DNA of 64,000 nucleotides from Candidatus Krumholzibacteriia bacterium (lineage in GTDB: Bacteria; Krumholzibacteriota; Krumholzibacteriia; Krumholzibacteriales; Krumholzibacteriaceae): contig JAGLYV010000016.1 in NCBI GenBank assembly GCA_023131975.1, forward strand, positions 1-64,000, read 5' to 3'. The translations under genes and the position numbers were made by a program. A model generated the notes under the pieces. The model did no database searches and had not been told where the DNA came from. It saw only the letters and a program-made list of their open reading frames with translations. Numbering within the stretch: the first letter of the stretch is position 1; the number at the start of each line of letters is the position of its first letter. Shown here in pieces: positions 7,002 through 13,581 of this stretch.

Positions 7002-8327
7002 TTAGCTCCTTGTCTCAATAACGATGAACGGGGAAACAGTAGTCGAACCGTCTGCCAGGGTCAGGGCTTCATCCCAACCCGGCTGGCCATCGACTCTGAC
7101 TATGCCGCGATAATAAAGCTCATCCGATTTGAACGCGACATGCTTGCTGGTATCCAGTCTGATGTCCTTCCGAAGACCGATCACGTACTGCGAAAAATCA
7201 CAGAGCATGATGTCACCCTTCGTTCCGAGTGTCTGTGCCTTCTCGGAGAAGATCACAGGCCTTGTCAGAATCTTAAACTGACCGTTGGATTCTGACATCA
7301 CCGGGACAGCACTTCCACCGGCTCCAATTGTGATCGAAAGCTCGAGCAAAGATGGCATGGTCGTTGGATGGGCTATCCAAACTGATCTACCGAAGCAAGC
7401 TGGATGCAACCTTGAGAGCATGCTGGTCAGGTTGGGATAGAGAATCGTGCTGGCCGCCTGGCCGCCTTCCTTGCTGACATCAATCGTACAGTCAGCCGAC
7501 AAAATCCCAAGCGGTTGTCCAACTCCAGTCCCGTTAAAGAAAGCCCGGTCCAGAGTCCAGCCCAAAGCACCACCGAACGACTTTTCAACAGTCGCACCGC
7601 CGACAGAATCTTCAGCCCATTCGTTGGAAGCCTTACCAAGTGCTGTGAGCTTGTTCGCGTTCAGGGTAATATTCCTGAAGGTCGGTTCGCTCTCAGAAAG
7701 CGTATCCCCTTCATTATCCCAACTGCAAACCACTCCGCCATAGAGCGAACTAGAGTGATCGCCGATAACAGTTCCCGGCACTTTGCGCTCATTCGATTTC
7801 ATCGGGTAGATAGTCGCCCTGCTTCTGACAATCTCAGACTCAAGAGCGATATCGAATACTTCCCGGCTGTACTCTGTCGGGACCGTAAACCCACCATCAG
7901 GCCCGTTTCCTTCGACCAGGGACCTCTTTAGTCTGTCATCAATAATACCGTACATGACATGATGACTGAACTCCCGGAAATTCTCGAACCCGCCGGAGTC
8001 GATATCCACACCGGGAAACATGCTCCGATAAGATCGGCCCGTTATGCTCGCAGCCCTTTTGCTGCGATTCAGCCCGTACTCTCCGGGTGTACCATCCAAC
8101 CCATCAGTAATGGGTGGGAAATTTTCGGCTGGCTCATCGAGGTATTTTTGACTTTCCGCAATTTCAACCTTATCGCGAAGGGTCCTTGATTCTGCGATAA
8201 GCTCGGACATCCGCCCGTTTTCTTCGGGTGTATAAACATAGTCTGGATCTTCATCTTTTCTCAGTAGAGTCTCTGCTTCGCTAGTGACAGTGACCAACCG
8301 TCCTCGAAGCTGTTGCAAGGTTTTCAT
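7002..8327 (-). CDS. HK97-fold phage major capsid protein
   Basis: 441 residues, the usual size for a precursor with an N-terminal scaffold (delta) domain. Residues 1-100 are charged and helical (MKTLQQLRGRLVTVTSEAETLL, in part), as in delta domains. The mature part begins near residue 130 with SLVEGNGPDGGFTVPTEYS, then SEIVRSRATIYPM, a GWTLDRAFFNGTGVGQPLGI block and YYRGIVRVDGQPGWDEALT, all typical of the family. ATG at 8327 follows GGAAGG. No prohead protease or portal gene is nearby, although the N-terminal extension suggests processing; a helper phage or host protease may act. Assembly of small satellite capsids is inferred. Confidence 0.93.
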   Translation of the reverse strand: MKTLQQLRGRLVTVTSEAETLLRKDEDPDYVYTPEENGRMSELIAESRTLRDKVEIAESQKYLDEPAENFPPITDGLDGTPGEYGLNRSKRAASITGRSYRSMFPGVDIDSGGFENFREFSHHVMYGIIDDRLKRSLVEGNGPDGGFTVPTEYSREVFDIALESEIVRSRATIYPMKSNERKVPGTVIGDHSSSLYGGVVCSWDNEGDTLSESEPTFRNITLNANKLTALGKASNEWAEDSVGGATVEKSFGGALGWTLDRAFFNGTGVGQPLGILSADCTIDVSKEGGQAASTILYPNLTSMLSRLHPACFGRSVWIAHPTTMPSLLELSITIGAGGSAVPVMSESNGQFKILTRPVIFSEKAQTLGTKGDIMLCDFSQYVIGLRKDIRLDTSKHVAFKSDELYYRGIVRVDGQPGWDEALTLADGSTTVSPFIVIETRS

Positions 8328-8393
8328 AGAATTTTCCTTCCATCGATTTTTCCCATCACTTCATAATTCACAACCCTCGACGGTCGGATATAC

Positions 8394-8446
8394 AGGGAGC
8401 CTCTCTTATCCCATCATCCGCACATCATCCACCCGAGAAGCTCCCT
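8394..8446. repeat. 12-base inverted repeat upstream of the capsid gene
   Basis: AGGGAGCCTCTC (8394-8405) and GAGAAGCTCCCT (8435-8446) pair with a single G-U in RNA, around a 29-base loop. It lies in the 269-base gap (8328-8596) between the capsid gene and the next gene; that gap holds no convincing gene. There is no T run, so an RNA structure controlling capsid translation or a DNA site is more likely than a terminator. Confidence 0.45.
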
Positions 8447-8596
8447 CTCATGAGCCTGTCTGGATTTTACAGGGCCAAGGACAGGACCGCGAACGATCCC
8501 GCCCATATAGCCCGGGAGAGGTGACCGCCGTGGAGAATTAGTACTCACCTGGAGATTCATTCACCGCGAACTGGTCTATGCAAAAAGCGGCGTAGC

Positions 8597-9013
8597 TTAA
8601 CCGCGTTCAGCCGTTTCTAATGCCTTCCGCTCATCGACTGATAGCAATTCCAGCCGATCCAAGTACTGCGCTTGTGTCTCAAACTTTATTTCAGCAATGC
8701 GGCCCGCCGCTGGCCAACCGTACTGGTGCCTCCAGTTGCCTTCGATCTCTATCTCATCACCTGACTGTAACCGGCGCGGCTCTTCCGCGTCATACCTCCA
8801 GAACGCCCAGGGACGTGTACCTGGCCTGTCAGCGGTATGCTCAGCAATCACTCTATCCCGGTACTTGCGCCACATCTCAATAAGATGATCGTTGTTATCG
8901 AATGGAATCTTTCCGCCCGTCATAAGATCACGGTCACGTAGATACTGGACCTGTTTTGCCGTTATACCGCTCTCAATGTGTTCGCGCTTTTCAAGTCGTT
9001 TTCGTGTTCCCAT
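8597..9013 (-). CDS. Conserved phage-element protein of unknown function
   Basis: 138 residues, ATG at 9013 with GGAAGG upstream, three bases after the small-terminase stop. The segment RPGTRPWAFWRYDAEEPRR and the later FETQAQYLDRLELLSVDER match a pattern I recognise from small unnamed proteins beside terminase genes in prophages. It is probably cytosolic and charged. Being sandwiched between small terminase and capsid suggests a packaging or head-assembly role. No catalytic motif is visible. Confidence 0.75.
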   Translation of the reverse strand: MGTRKRLEKREHIESGITAKQVQYLRDRDLMTGGKIPFDNNDHLIEMWRKYRDRVIAEHTADRPGTRPWAFWRYDAEEPRRLQSGDEIEIEGNWRHQYGWPAAGRIAEIKFETQAQYLDRLELLSVDERKALETAERG

Positions 9014-9016
9014 TAT

Positions 9017-9328
9017 TTACCTTCCCGTTGGCCGGCCCTGTGTACGCGGCGGCTCCAGATTGAAGCCGATCATCTTGAATGCTTGCAGAAACCGGCTCCC
9101 GGCTTCCTTCTCAATCTTCAATGCAGGATGTGGCCGGACTAGTCCCGAAGGTGATTTGACCGTGATCCCGTCCTTGTCAACCTGCCGCTTCGCCTGAATC
9201 ATCCTGTCGTATGCTTCCAGCGCGGTCTGTAATAGGACAAGGTTGGAGCGATCCAGAACCCATTCCTTGACCAGTGCCTTCCAGATACCCTTACTGCCCG
9301 CTGACAGCCCTGTAGGTGCCTTTTCCAT
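9017..9328 (-). CDS. Phage terminase small subunit, P27 family
   Basis: 103 residues, ATG at 9328 with GGAAGG upstream. The layout matches the P27 family: GSKGIWKALVKEW, then a helix with LLQTALEAYDRM, the DKDGITVKSPSG turn, and the conserved HPALKIEKEAGSRFLQAFKMIGF with a basic tail (PPRTQGRPTGR). Small terminases recognise the packaging site; a satellite-coded version can redirect a helper phage's large terminase to satellite DNA. No large terminase gene is present here, which fits that use. Confidence 0.85.
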   Translation of the reverse strand: MEKAPTGLSAGSKGIWKALVKEWVLDRSNLVLLQTALEAYDRMIQAKRQVDKDGITVKSPSGLVRPHPALKIEKEAGSRFLQAFKMIGFNLEPPRTQGRPTGR

Positions 9329-9345
9329 ACCGTTTCCTTCCTTGA

Positions 9346-9513
9346 CTAATCAATGAGTTTGGGATACGCTCTAGAAGCTAAGGCTGTACATGTGGTAATC
9401 ATCCTGCTCACATGGGTCTCGCTGTCCCCCGGGTCTCTATTGTCCTTCTCATCGCTCTCAATCGGCACACCTGTTGCCGCGATCAGTTTCTTTATCGTCT
9501 TCTGGTCAAGCAT
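9346..9513 (-). CDS. Small protein of unknown function (55 aa)
   Basis: ATG at 9511-9513 with GGAAGGGAA upstream, ending 17 bases before the small terminase. The sequence begins MLDQKTIKKLIAATGV, then a charged DEKDNRDPGDSE turn and a C-terminal helix. No family recognised. Its position between helicase and small terminase and its own good ribosome site argue for real coding. It could be a packaging or regulatory accessory. Confidence 0.6.
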   Translation of the reverse strand: MLDQKTIKKLIAATGVPIESDEKDNRDPGDSETHVSRMITTCTALASRAYPKLID

Positions 9514-9634
9514 GTCATTTCCCTTCCTTCCGGAACACAAGGAACGTATAGAACGCACTAGTACGGGAACTCTCCTTATATACCTTTTTTTCTCTCATAC
9601 GCGAAGTTCTTACACCTATGTGTACTATGTGTAC

Positions 9635-11155
9635 TTATGCGTTCCGAATCTGTACTCCATACCACATTCTTGCCCTGTCTCCAGTTCGCTGTCCCTGTTG
9701 TAACCCATGTAGTTTCAGGTTCTTACCGAATTTAATCCTCGTGATATGATGCTTTATCCCATTATCCTCAGTCCATCGCTCATATTCACCCCAAAGGTCT
9801 TCTGATGTCGTTTGAATCGTCAAATTGTCGATATCTACCTCACAGCGATCGTTCAGGAATCCTGACACAGGATTCTGTTCAGACTTGTATTCCTCTGTGG
9901 ATAGCTTCACGGCTTCGGGTACATCCAGGCCGTTATCCTGCCACATTAAACAACCTTCAGCCATCCAGGACGCGATAGCTGGACCCGTTTCCTTCGTATC
10001 GCATAACACCTTTTTCAGACCATGATCCTGTTCCTCTTCGGGGATCTCATGAAGGAACGGGACTCGAAGAATACGCCGCCACATTGCCCCGTCAGAGGCC
10101 GATACCTTCGGCGCGTGATTAGCGATCAACCAGAGCTTGCCCCTGGATCGAAACTCGAAATGTTCTTTATAAAGGAACCTTGCAACCAGGGTATCGCCAC
10201 CGGCCCATAACTTGACCAGGCCAGCCGCAAGAGTGGCGCCCTCGTCGATCTCGTCGCTGATAACCATTCTCGAACCGGCAAGCCTTGCAATGTCAGGCCG
10301 CGGTCCAGTATTGACACCGCGCGACTTCAGGAAGGTTGATATATCTGCCGTGACTGCGTACGATCCCATAACGCTTTTGAGTGCGTCCTTGAAGCTAGTT
10401 TTGCCCGTGGCCGAAGCTCCATATAAAAAAAATAGTTTTTCCTCACTGTCATCACCGCAAAGGGAATATCCGGCTACCCGCTGGAGAAATAATTTCAGTT
10501 CCTTATCGTTCTGCGTGATGCTGTCTAGAAAGCTTTCCCATATTCCTGACTTGGCATTTTCATCATATTTGACCGGCGACATTTTCGTGATGAGATCGGT
10601 TTTGTCATGCTTCTGAAGCTTGCCAGTTTTGAGATTTAACGTTCCGTTTGCAAAACAGAACAGGTACGGGTCAGAGTCGAATTCAGACGCCAGGATTTCC
10701 ACTTTTTCGTGCGACTTCATCAAGTCTATCGCGGCATCCAACCTCGACCGCCCGCCACTGCTGGCCGCGTGTTTCATGAGCCGAGCAAAATACATCTTGT
10801 ATTTTTTCCCATCGTTGACCTTCGGGATTTCCTTATATATACCCTTGGCTGATTTTACTGCCCACCTGTTGAGTTGAGCGGCACAGTCAGGGGTCCAGAT
10901 TCGTCCGTTCCAGACGTGGTATTGTCCTGAATCGAACGAGTACCTTACACGGTTGCCACACAGATTAAACAGGCGCTCCGAGTTGCCTATATCCGATACA
11001 TCAGGTAGACCAGGTATCGAAGTCGATTCCTTTGCGCAACGTTCCGTAATAGCCCGGCCCGTGACCTGGATATTCTCATCAGTATTTTCATACATCGACT
11101 CGAGTCCCGCCCTCATGTCCTCGATGCTTAAGGTTTTTTCTTGTACCGCTTCCAT
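9635..11155 (-). CDS. P4/D5-type SF3 helicase (replication protein)
   Basis: 506 residues from ATG 11153-11155 (GGAGAAGG seven bases upstream; a GTG at 11173 is the alternative). About 60-200 is the D5_N-like region (LNRWAVKSAKGIY, then FANGTLNLKTGKL). The helicase core has Walker A GASATGKTS near residue 250, Walker B MVISDEIDEG near 300, and the SF3 sensor/arginine region LIANHAPKV and WRRILRVPF near 345-370. No archaeo-eukaryotic or TOPRIM primase domain is seen at the N-terminus, so priming probably comes from elsewhere. It should drive autonomous replication of the excised element, as in P4-like and PICI satellites. Intact by length and motifs. Confidence 0.93.
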   Translation of the reverse strand: MEAVQEKTLSIEDMRAGLESMYENTDENIQVTGRAITERCAKESTSIPGLPDVSDIGNSERLFNLCGNRVRYSFDSGQYHVWNGRIWTPDCAAQLNRWAVKSAKGIYKEIPKVNDGKKYKMYFARLMKHAASSGGRSRLDAAIDLMKSHEKVEILASEFDSDPYLFCFANGTLNLKTGKLQKHDKTDLITKMSPVKYDENAKSGIWESFLDSITQNDKELKLFLQRVAGYSLCGDDSEEKLFFLYGASATGKTSFKDALKSVMGSYAVTADISTFLKSRGVNTGPRPDIARLAGSRMVISDEIDEGATLAAGLVKLWAGGDTLVARFLYKEHFEFRSRGKLWLIANHAPKVSASDGAMWRRILRVPFLHEIPEEEQDHGLKKVLCDTKETGPAIASWMAEGCLMWQDNGLDVPEAVKLSTEEYKSEQNPVSGFLNDRCEVDIDNLTIQTTSEDLWGEYERWTEDNGIKHHITRIKFGKNLKLHGLQQGQRTGDRARMWYGVQIRNA

Positions 11156-11172
11156 CACGTCACCTTCTCCCA

Positions 11173-11688
11173 CTACTCAGAATCGGCTTCTGTACGATCC
11201 CCAGGATAACCGCCAAGAGTGCGCTGTGCTTCCCAAAGTGCATCTAGTCCGGCCTGGTCGATCTGGCCATCGTCGAACAGCTTGAGCCATGACAGGGCCG
11301 TGTGCGGGCTGCATGTGATACCCTGCGGTATCCTGCCAGCGGCCTGTTCAGCTTTCATCTGGTCGCTTTCCTCACACCTGCGTTTATCGGCCTCTAGAAT
11401 ATGTTCGAGTTCTTCGGGAGTCCTCGGCTTCGCAGGAATTGACAGCAAATGCTGGCTCCTATATTGCCCGAATAGAAATGAAAATAATGGATACCCTGTC
11501 AGTAACTCATCATCGTCAACCCGGGTCAGATATGGAAGCAGCACAGGTTCCCCGGCCTGTTCCTGGACTGCTATCCTTGCCATTAAATCGACCAGACAAT
11601 GTTCAACAAACACGCCCGGATCAACCCTTGCAGCCTCCGAGTAATCGCTGATAAATTGCGACACAGGTTTTGAAAATTCGATATTCAT
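11173..11688 (-). CDS. Element protein of unknown function (171 aa)
   Basis: ATG at 11686-11688 has a strong AGGAAGGA site, preferred over an ATG 60 bases upstream. The stop lies a few bases before the helicase ribosome site. The N-terminal half is helical (VSQFISDYSEAARVDPGVFVEHCLVDLMARIAV), reminiscent of DNA-binding small domains but without a clear signature; the C-terminal half is acidic and charged. Location directly before the helicase suggests a replication accessory. Function unknown. Confidence 0.7.
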   Translation of the reverse strand: MNIEFSKPVSQFISDYSEAARVDPGVFVEHCLVDLMARIAVQEQAGEPVLLPYLTRVDDDELLTGYPLFSFLFGQYRSQHLLSIPAKPRTPEELEHILEADKRRCEESDQMKAEQAAGRIPQGITCSPHTALSWLKLFDDGQIDQAGLDALWEAQRTLGGYPGDRTEADSE

Positions 11689-11776
11689 GATTGTCCTTCC
11701 TGAAATAAAATCAGTGTGGCTTCCCGCCCTCACATCAAAATCATACAATTTGTTTACACGGCCTGTCGGATAAAAA

Positions 11777-12433
11777 TCAATCTTTCAATAATATTTCCAA
11801 CCGCGATAAAGTCGTATTGATATTCTGCCTCGTAAGCTGTGGATATTCCTCTCGGATGGCTACCGGGCTAAGTCTGTTCAGCTTCGCGCAAAATATCGTC
11901 CACTTGCCGCCACTGAAATCTGCATAGTCCCGTTTATCAAGCTGGCCTGTATCCCGGAGAGCCTTTGCTTTGCTGTAGAAATGCCAGAATAGATTTTCGA
12001 CTGTCTCAGGGTCGATACCGAAGTGATCCGCAAGTTCCCGCTTTGAATCGGATGTCCTGAGAATCGCTTTCAATATCTCGTTTCGCCGGTCCGTAGACAT
12101 ATCCAGAAACTCCACTGTCGATGATATGTCGATAACACTGGCTTCGGGTACGGCCTGATTAGCTCCAAACATCATCACTTTTAGGTATTCATATGTGAAC
12201 GGCTCGCGGTCTTCAGCCTGTGCCTCAACCCACAGCTGCATAATCGGCTCATGCTGTCCGGGTAGTATTAGCGGTATCCGCGGCCTGCCAGGCGGCTGAA
12301 CCTCATCCGCCGGTTTCCGTTCATCATTCCCGAAATAGTTTGGGGTCAGTCCCAGAGTCGGGATAAATTCATCATCGTACAGCGGCCTGTCTTCTTCCCG
12401 GTTGCTGAATCTTCCTTCATCTTTATCAAACAT
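11777..12433 (-). CDS. Element protein with possible helix-turn-helix (218 aa)
   Basis: ATG at 12431-12433 follows AGGGGGTG and lies 10 bases after the HTH gene stop; a TTG start further up has no good site. The first 60 residues are acidic and low in predicted structure. Around 120-160 the segment KRELADHFGIDPETVENLFWHFY reads like a helix-turn-helix, and the C-terminus (REEYPQLTRQNINTTLSRLEILL) like a second helical DNA-binding or oligomerising part. It may be an initiator or regulator for the helicase. No named family recognised. Confidence 0.65.
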   Translation of the reverse strand: MFDKDEGRFSNREEDRPLYDDEFIPTLGLTPNYFGNDERKPADEVQPPGRPRIPLILPGQHEPIMQLWVEAQAEDREPFTYEYLKVMMFGANQAVPEASVIDISSTVEFLDMSTDRRNEILKAILRTSDSKRELADHFGIDPETVENLFWHFYSKAKALRDTGQLDKRDYADFSGGKWTIFCAKLNRLSPVAIREEYPQLTRQNINTTLSRLEILLKD

Positions 12434-12443
12434 GCTGCACCCC

Positions 12444-12653
12444 CTAATTGCCCTGTGAAGGTGATTCAAATCGCTTGTGGCGTGTCTTGAACGCCTCCAA
12501 GTCCTCCAATGCTATCCACTGCTTGCCCCGGCTGTGTGTCCGGATCACTGGCAGAAAGCCATTCCAGACAAGTTCCCGTACTGACCAGGTTGTGCGGCCT
12601 AAATAGATACCGGCTTCTTTGAGCGTGTATAAATTCTGTTGAACATCAGACAT
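12444..12653 (-). CDS. AlpA/excisionase-like HTH DNA-binding protein
   Basis: 69 residues from ATG 12651-12653, which has GGGAG seven bases upstream; a TTG at 12695 would add 14 charged residues and has no site. The core is YTLKEAGIYLGRTTWSVRELVWNGFLPVIRTHSRGKQWIALEDLEAF, a MerR-like winged HTH used by AlpA regulators and excisionases. In P4 and PICI elements such a protein activates excision or the replication operon. It heads the replication operon here and is divergent from the candidate sRNA. Confidence 0.88.
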   Translation of the reverse strand: MSDVQQNLYTLKEAGIYLGRTTWSVRELVWNGFLPVIRTHSRGKQWIALEDLEAFKTRHKRFESPSQGN

Positions 12654-12688
12654 GATTTTTCTCCCGTCGTCATCCCCGCCCTTGACTC

Positions 12689-12717
12689 TTGACAAGTATC
12701 GTAATATTCGCCATCAT
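12689..12717 (+). promoter_or_regulatory. Candidate plus-strand promoter (TTGACA-N17-CATCAT)
   Basis: Perfect -35 TTGACA at 12689-12694, 17-base spacer, -10-like CATCAT at 12712-12717. It would start a transcript near 12724 that ends at the terminator at 12840. It overlaps the upstream region of the minus-strand HTH gene, so the two promoters would face away from each other. Confidence 0.45.
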
Positions 12718-12723
12718 CAAAAG

Positions 12724-12838
12724 GCTCAGGGTGTCCCACCGTGCATGCACGAGCGGGTCAGTTTGGTAACCGACGATCACTATGTGATCGCACTTCCTGA
12801 GTTCCGCCTACCTGTTCGCGCAGGTAGGCTTTTTATTT
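12724..12838 (+). ncRNA. Candidate small regulatory RNA of the element
   Basis: About 115 bases between a possible promoter and a strong intrinsic terminator, with no protein frame that explains them. It contains two perfect palindromes: CGTGCATGCACG (12740-12751) and CGATCAC-TAT-GTGATCG (12774-12790), plus the terminator stem. Small immunity RNAs are known in satellite P4 (CI RNA); the similarity is one of position in the control region only. Expression is not shown. Confidence 0.4.
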
Positions 12839-12840
12839 TT
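12806..12840 (+). terminator. Strong intrinsic terminator, plus strand
   Basis: GCCTACCTG (12806-12814) pairs perfectly with CAGGTAGGC (12821-12829) over a six-base loop, followed by TTTTTATTTTT. The T run exists only on the plus strand, so it stops plus-strand transcription, although no plus-strand protein gene lies upstream. It overlaps the end of the RHH gene. Confidence 0.85.
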
Positions 12841-13108
12841 CATCTTCCCCCTCCCCATCTTGGGCCTTAGCAGCATCAATCAAAATCGACCTCATACTTG
12901 GCCCCAAAAGCTTAATAATCGCACTCTTTATCTCCGTATTGTCAGGGCCGCTCTCTCCAAGAACAATATAGCGTGTGTGCATTTCACCGATTGCCCTTCT
13001 CATCACTTTAGATTTGTCGATCTCCAGCTTCTCACTCAACTCATCAAGCTTGATACGGGCATCCTCCGTTATGCTGAAATTCATTCTTTTCATGCGACCT
13101 CTTACCAC
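12833..13108 (-). CDS. Ribbon-helix-helix (CopG/Arc-like) regulator
   Basis: 91 residues from GTG 13106-13108 with GGAGG six bases upstream; ATG 13091-13093 (86 aa) with AAGAGGT is an equally reasonable start. The RHH pattern is clear near the N-terminus: MNFSITEDARIKLDELSEKLEIDKSKVMRRAI in part, with the beta strand MNFSI and two helices. The C-terminal half is acidic. It is the first gene inside the right att end, and a 20-base palindrome sits 40 bases upstream, so it probably represses itself and possibly the rest of the element. Confidence 0.8.
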   Translation of the reverse strand: MVRGRMKRMNFSITEDARIKLDELSEKLEIDKSKVMRRAIGEMHTRYIVLGESGPDNTEIKSAIIKLLGPSMRSILIDAAKAQDGEGEDEK

Positions 13109-13148
13109 AAAACACCTCCATCACAACGGCAATAAGTGATATCAATAT

Positions 13149-13191
13149 TTACATCAAAGTTGATGTAACCACATTTCTCAACCCCTGTCAA
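13149..13191 (-). promoter_or_regulatory. Promoter with overlapping palindromic operator for the RHH gene
   Basis: The palindrome TTACATCAAAGTTGATGTAA (13149-13168) has two perfect 9-base arms. On the minus strand TTGACA (13186-13191) lies 17 bases before TTACAT (13163-13168), which is the edge of the palindrome, so a protein bound there would cover the -10 box. RHH repressors bind such sites; autoregulation is inference. Confidence 0.6.
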
Positions 13192-13295
13192 TAACAAACC
13201 TAAAAAAACTCTCATACTCCAATCCCTCCTAATGACGCTATTCGACATTCCCGGTATTTACAATGGGAAATCACCAGATGTCCAAAAAAGCTTGA

Positions 13296-13306
13296 TAGCC
13301 ACAATT
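13296..13306. repeat. Third copy of TAGCCACAATT near the right att site
   Basis: Same orientation as the tandem copies at 4011-4032 and with the same TGA before it. It lies 55 bases inside the right attachment repeat. Also at both ends are GGACACAA (13309-13316) and its complement TTGTGTCC (3971-3978). These fit integrase or excisionase sites. Confidence 0.45.
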
Positions 13307-13310
13307 TTGG

Positions 13311-13342
13311 ACACAACAAAGGCCGGAAGAGGTTCCCGGCCC
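13311..13342 (-). terminator. Terminator-like hairpin after tRNA-Thr
   Basis: GGCCGG and CCGGCC (13336-13341 and 13321-13326) form a GC-rich stem with a nine-base loop on the minus strand, followed by TTTGTTGTG. It lies inside the element, so the integrated tRNA uses an element-supplied terminator. Confidence 0.5.
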
Positions 13343-13360
13343 TTGTAAGTAATTGATTCT

Positions 13361-13408
13361 ATGGAGCTGGCGGACGGAGTCGAACCGACGACCTGCGCAT
13401 TACGAATG
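13361..13408. repeat. Right attachment site within intact tRNA-Thr
   Basis: 48 bases identical to 3854-3901. This copy is joined to the host 5' half and completes a full tRNA, so integration leaves the tRNA functional. Confidence 0.93.
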
Positions 13409-13437
13409 CGCTGCTCTACCAGCTGAGCTACGCCAGC
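13362..13437 (-). tRNA. tRNA-Thr (anticodon CGT)
   Basis: 76 bases with encoded CCA. Acceptor GCTGGCG pairs with CGCCAGC; the D arm has AGCTGGTAG; the anticodon stem GCGCA/TGCGC encloses the loop TTCGTAA, giving CGT, which reads ACG. The T loop is TTCGACT; the T stem has one T-T mismatch. The 3' half is supplied by the integrated element. It lies 144 bases after the FAD oxidoreductase gene end on the same strand with its own promoter. Confidence 0.95.
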
Positions 13438-13449
13438 TCCCGATGAAGG

Positions 13450-13477
13450 AATATATCCAAAGGACATCCTTTTTCAA
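13450..13477 (-). promoter_or_regulatory. Promoter of tRNA-Thr
   Basis: TTGAAA (13472-13477), 16-base spacer, TATATT (13450-13455), 12 bases before the mature 5' end. Good sigma-70-type match. Confidence 0.7.
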
Positions 13478-13581
13478 GTAATTTTTGGCCCCATGGTGAT
13501 TTTACATGACCCTCATCACCTCATCGACTGTCCACTCTTTTCGGAAATGAATAGGATTATGTCACTAAAGTCCCTGAAAAA

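Larger units (their letters stand above)
3854..13408. mobile_element. 9.5-kb integrative element in tRNA-Thr(CGT), phage-satellite-like
   Basis: The element is bounded by a perfect 48-bp direct repeat (3854-3901 and 13361-13408) that is the 3' half of tRNA-Thr from the anticodon stem to the CCA end. The unit length between repeat starts is 9507 bp. Nearly all genes are on the minus strand. Order from the tRNA: RHH regulator, candidate plus-strand sRNA, AlpA-like HTH, two unknowns, SF3 helicase, a 55-aa protein, P27-like small terminase, unknown, major capsid, decoration-like protein, accessory genes, integrase. Large terminase, portal, protease, tail and lysis genes are absent. The combination of integrase, AlpA-like HTH, D5/P4-type helicase and small terminase matches phage-inducible chromosomal islands; the capsid gene recalls capsid-forming PICIs but the set is much smaller. 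Satellite identity is inference; integration and boundaries are directly visible. Confidence 0.9.

Noticed and set aside
8284..8541. 85-codon plus-strand frame upstream of the capsid gene
   Set aside because: Antisense to the capsid start and the gap; no ribosome site and no family.
8420..8566. Possible 48-aa minus-strand gene before the capsid
   Set aside because: Starts at an ATG with only a weak site, crosses the inverted repeat, and has no recognisable character; not supported enough to annotate.
3854..13408. Complete or defective tailed prophage
   Set aside because: No tail, portal, large terminase, lysis or protease genes are visible, and the small size, intact integrase, helicase and clean att ends fit a satellite better than decay.
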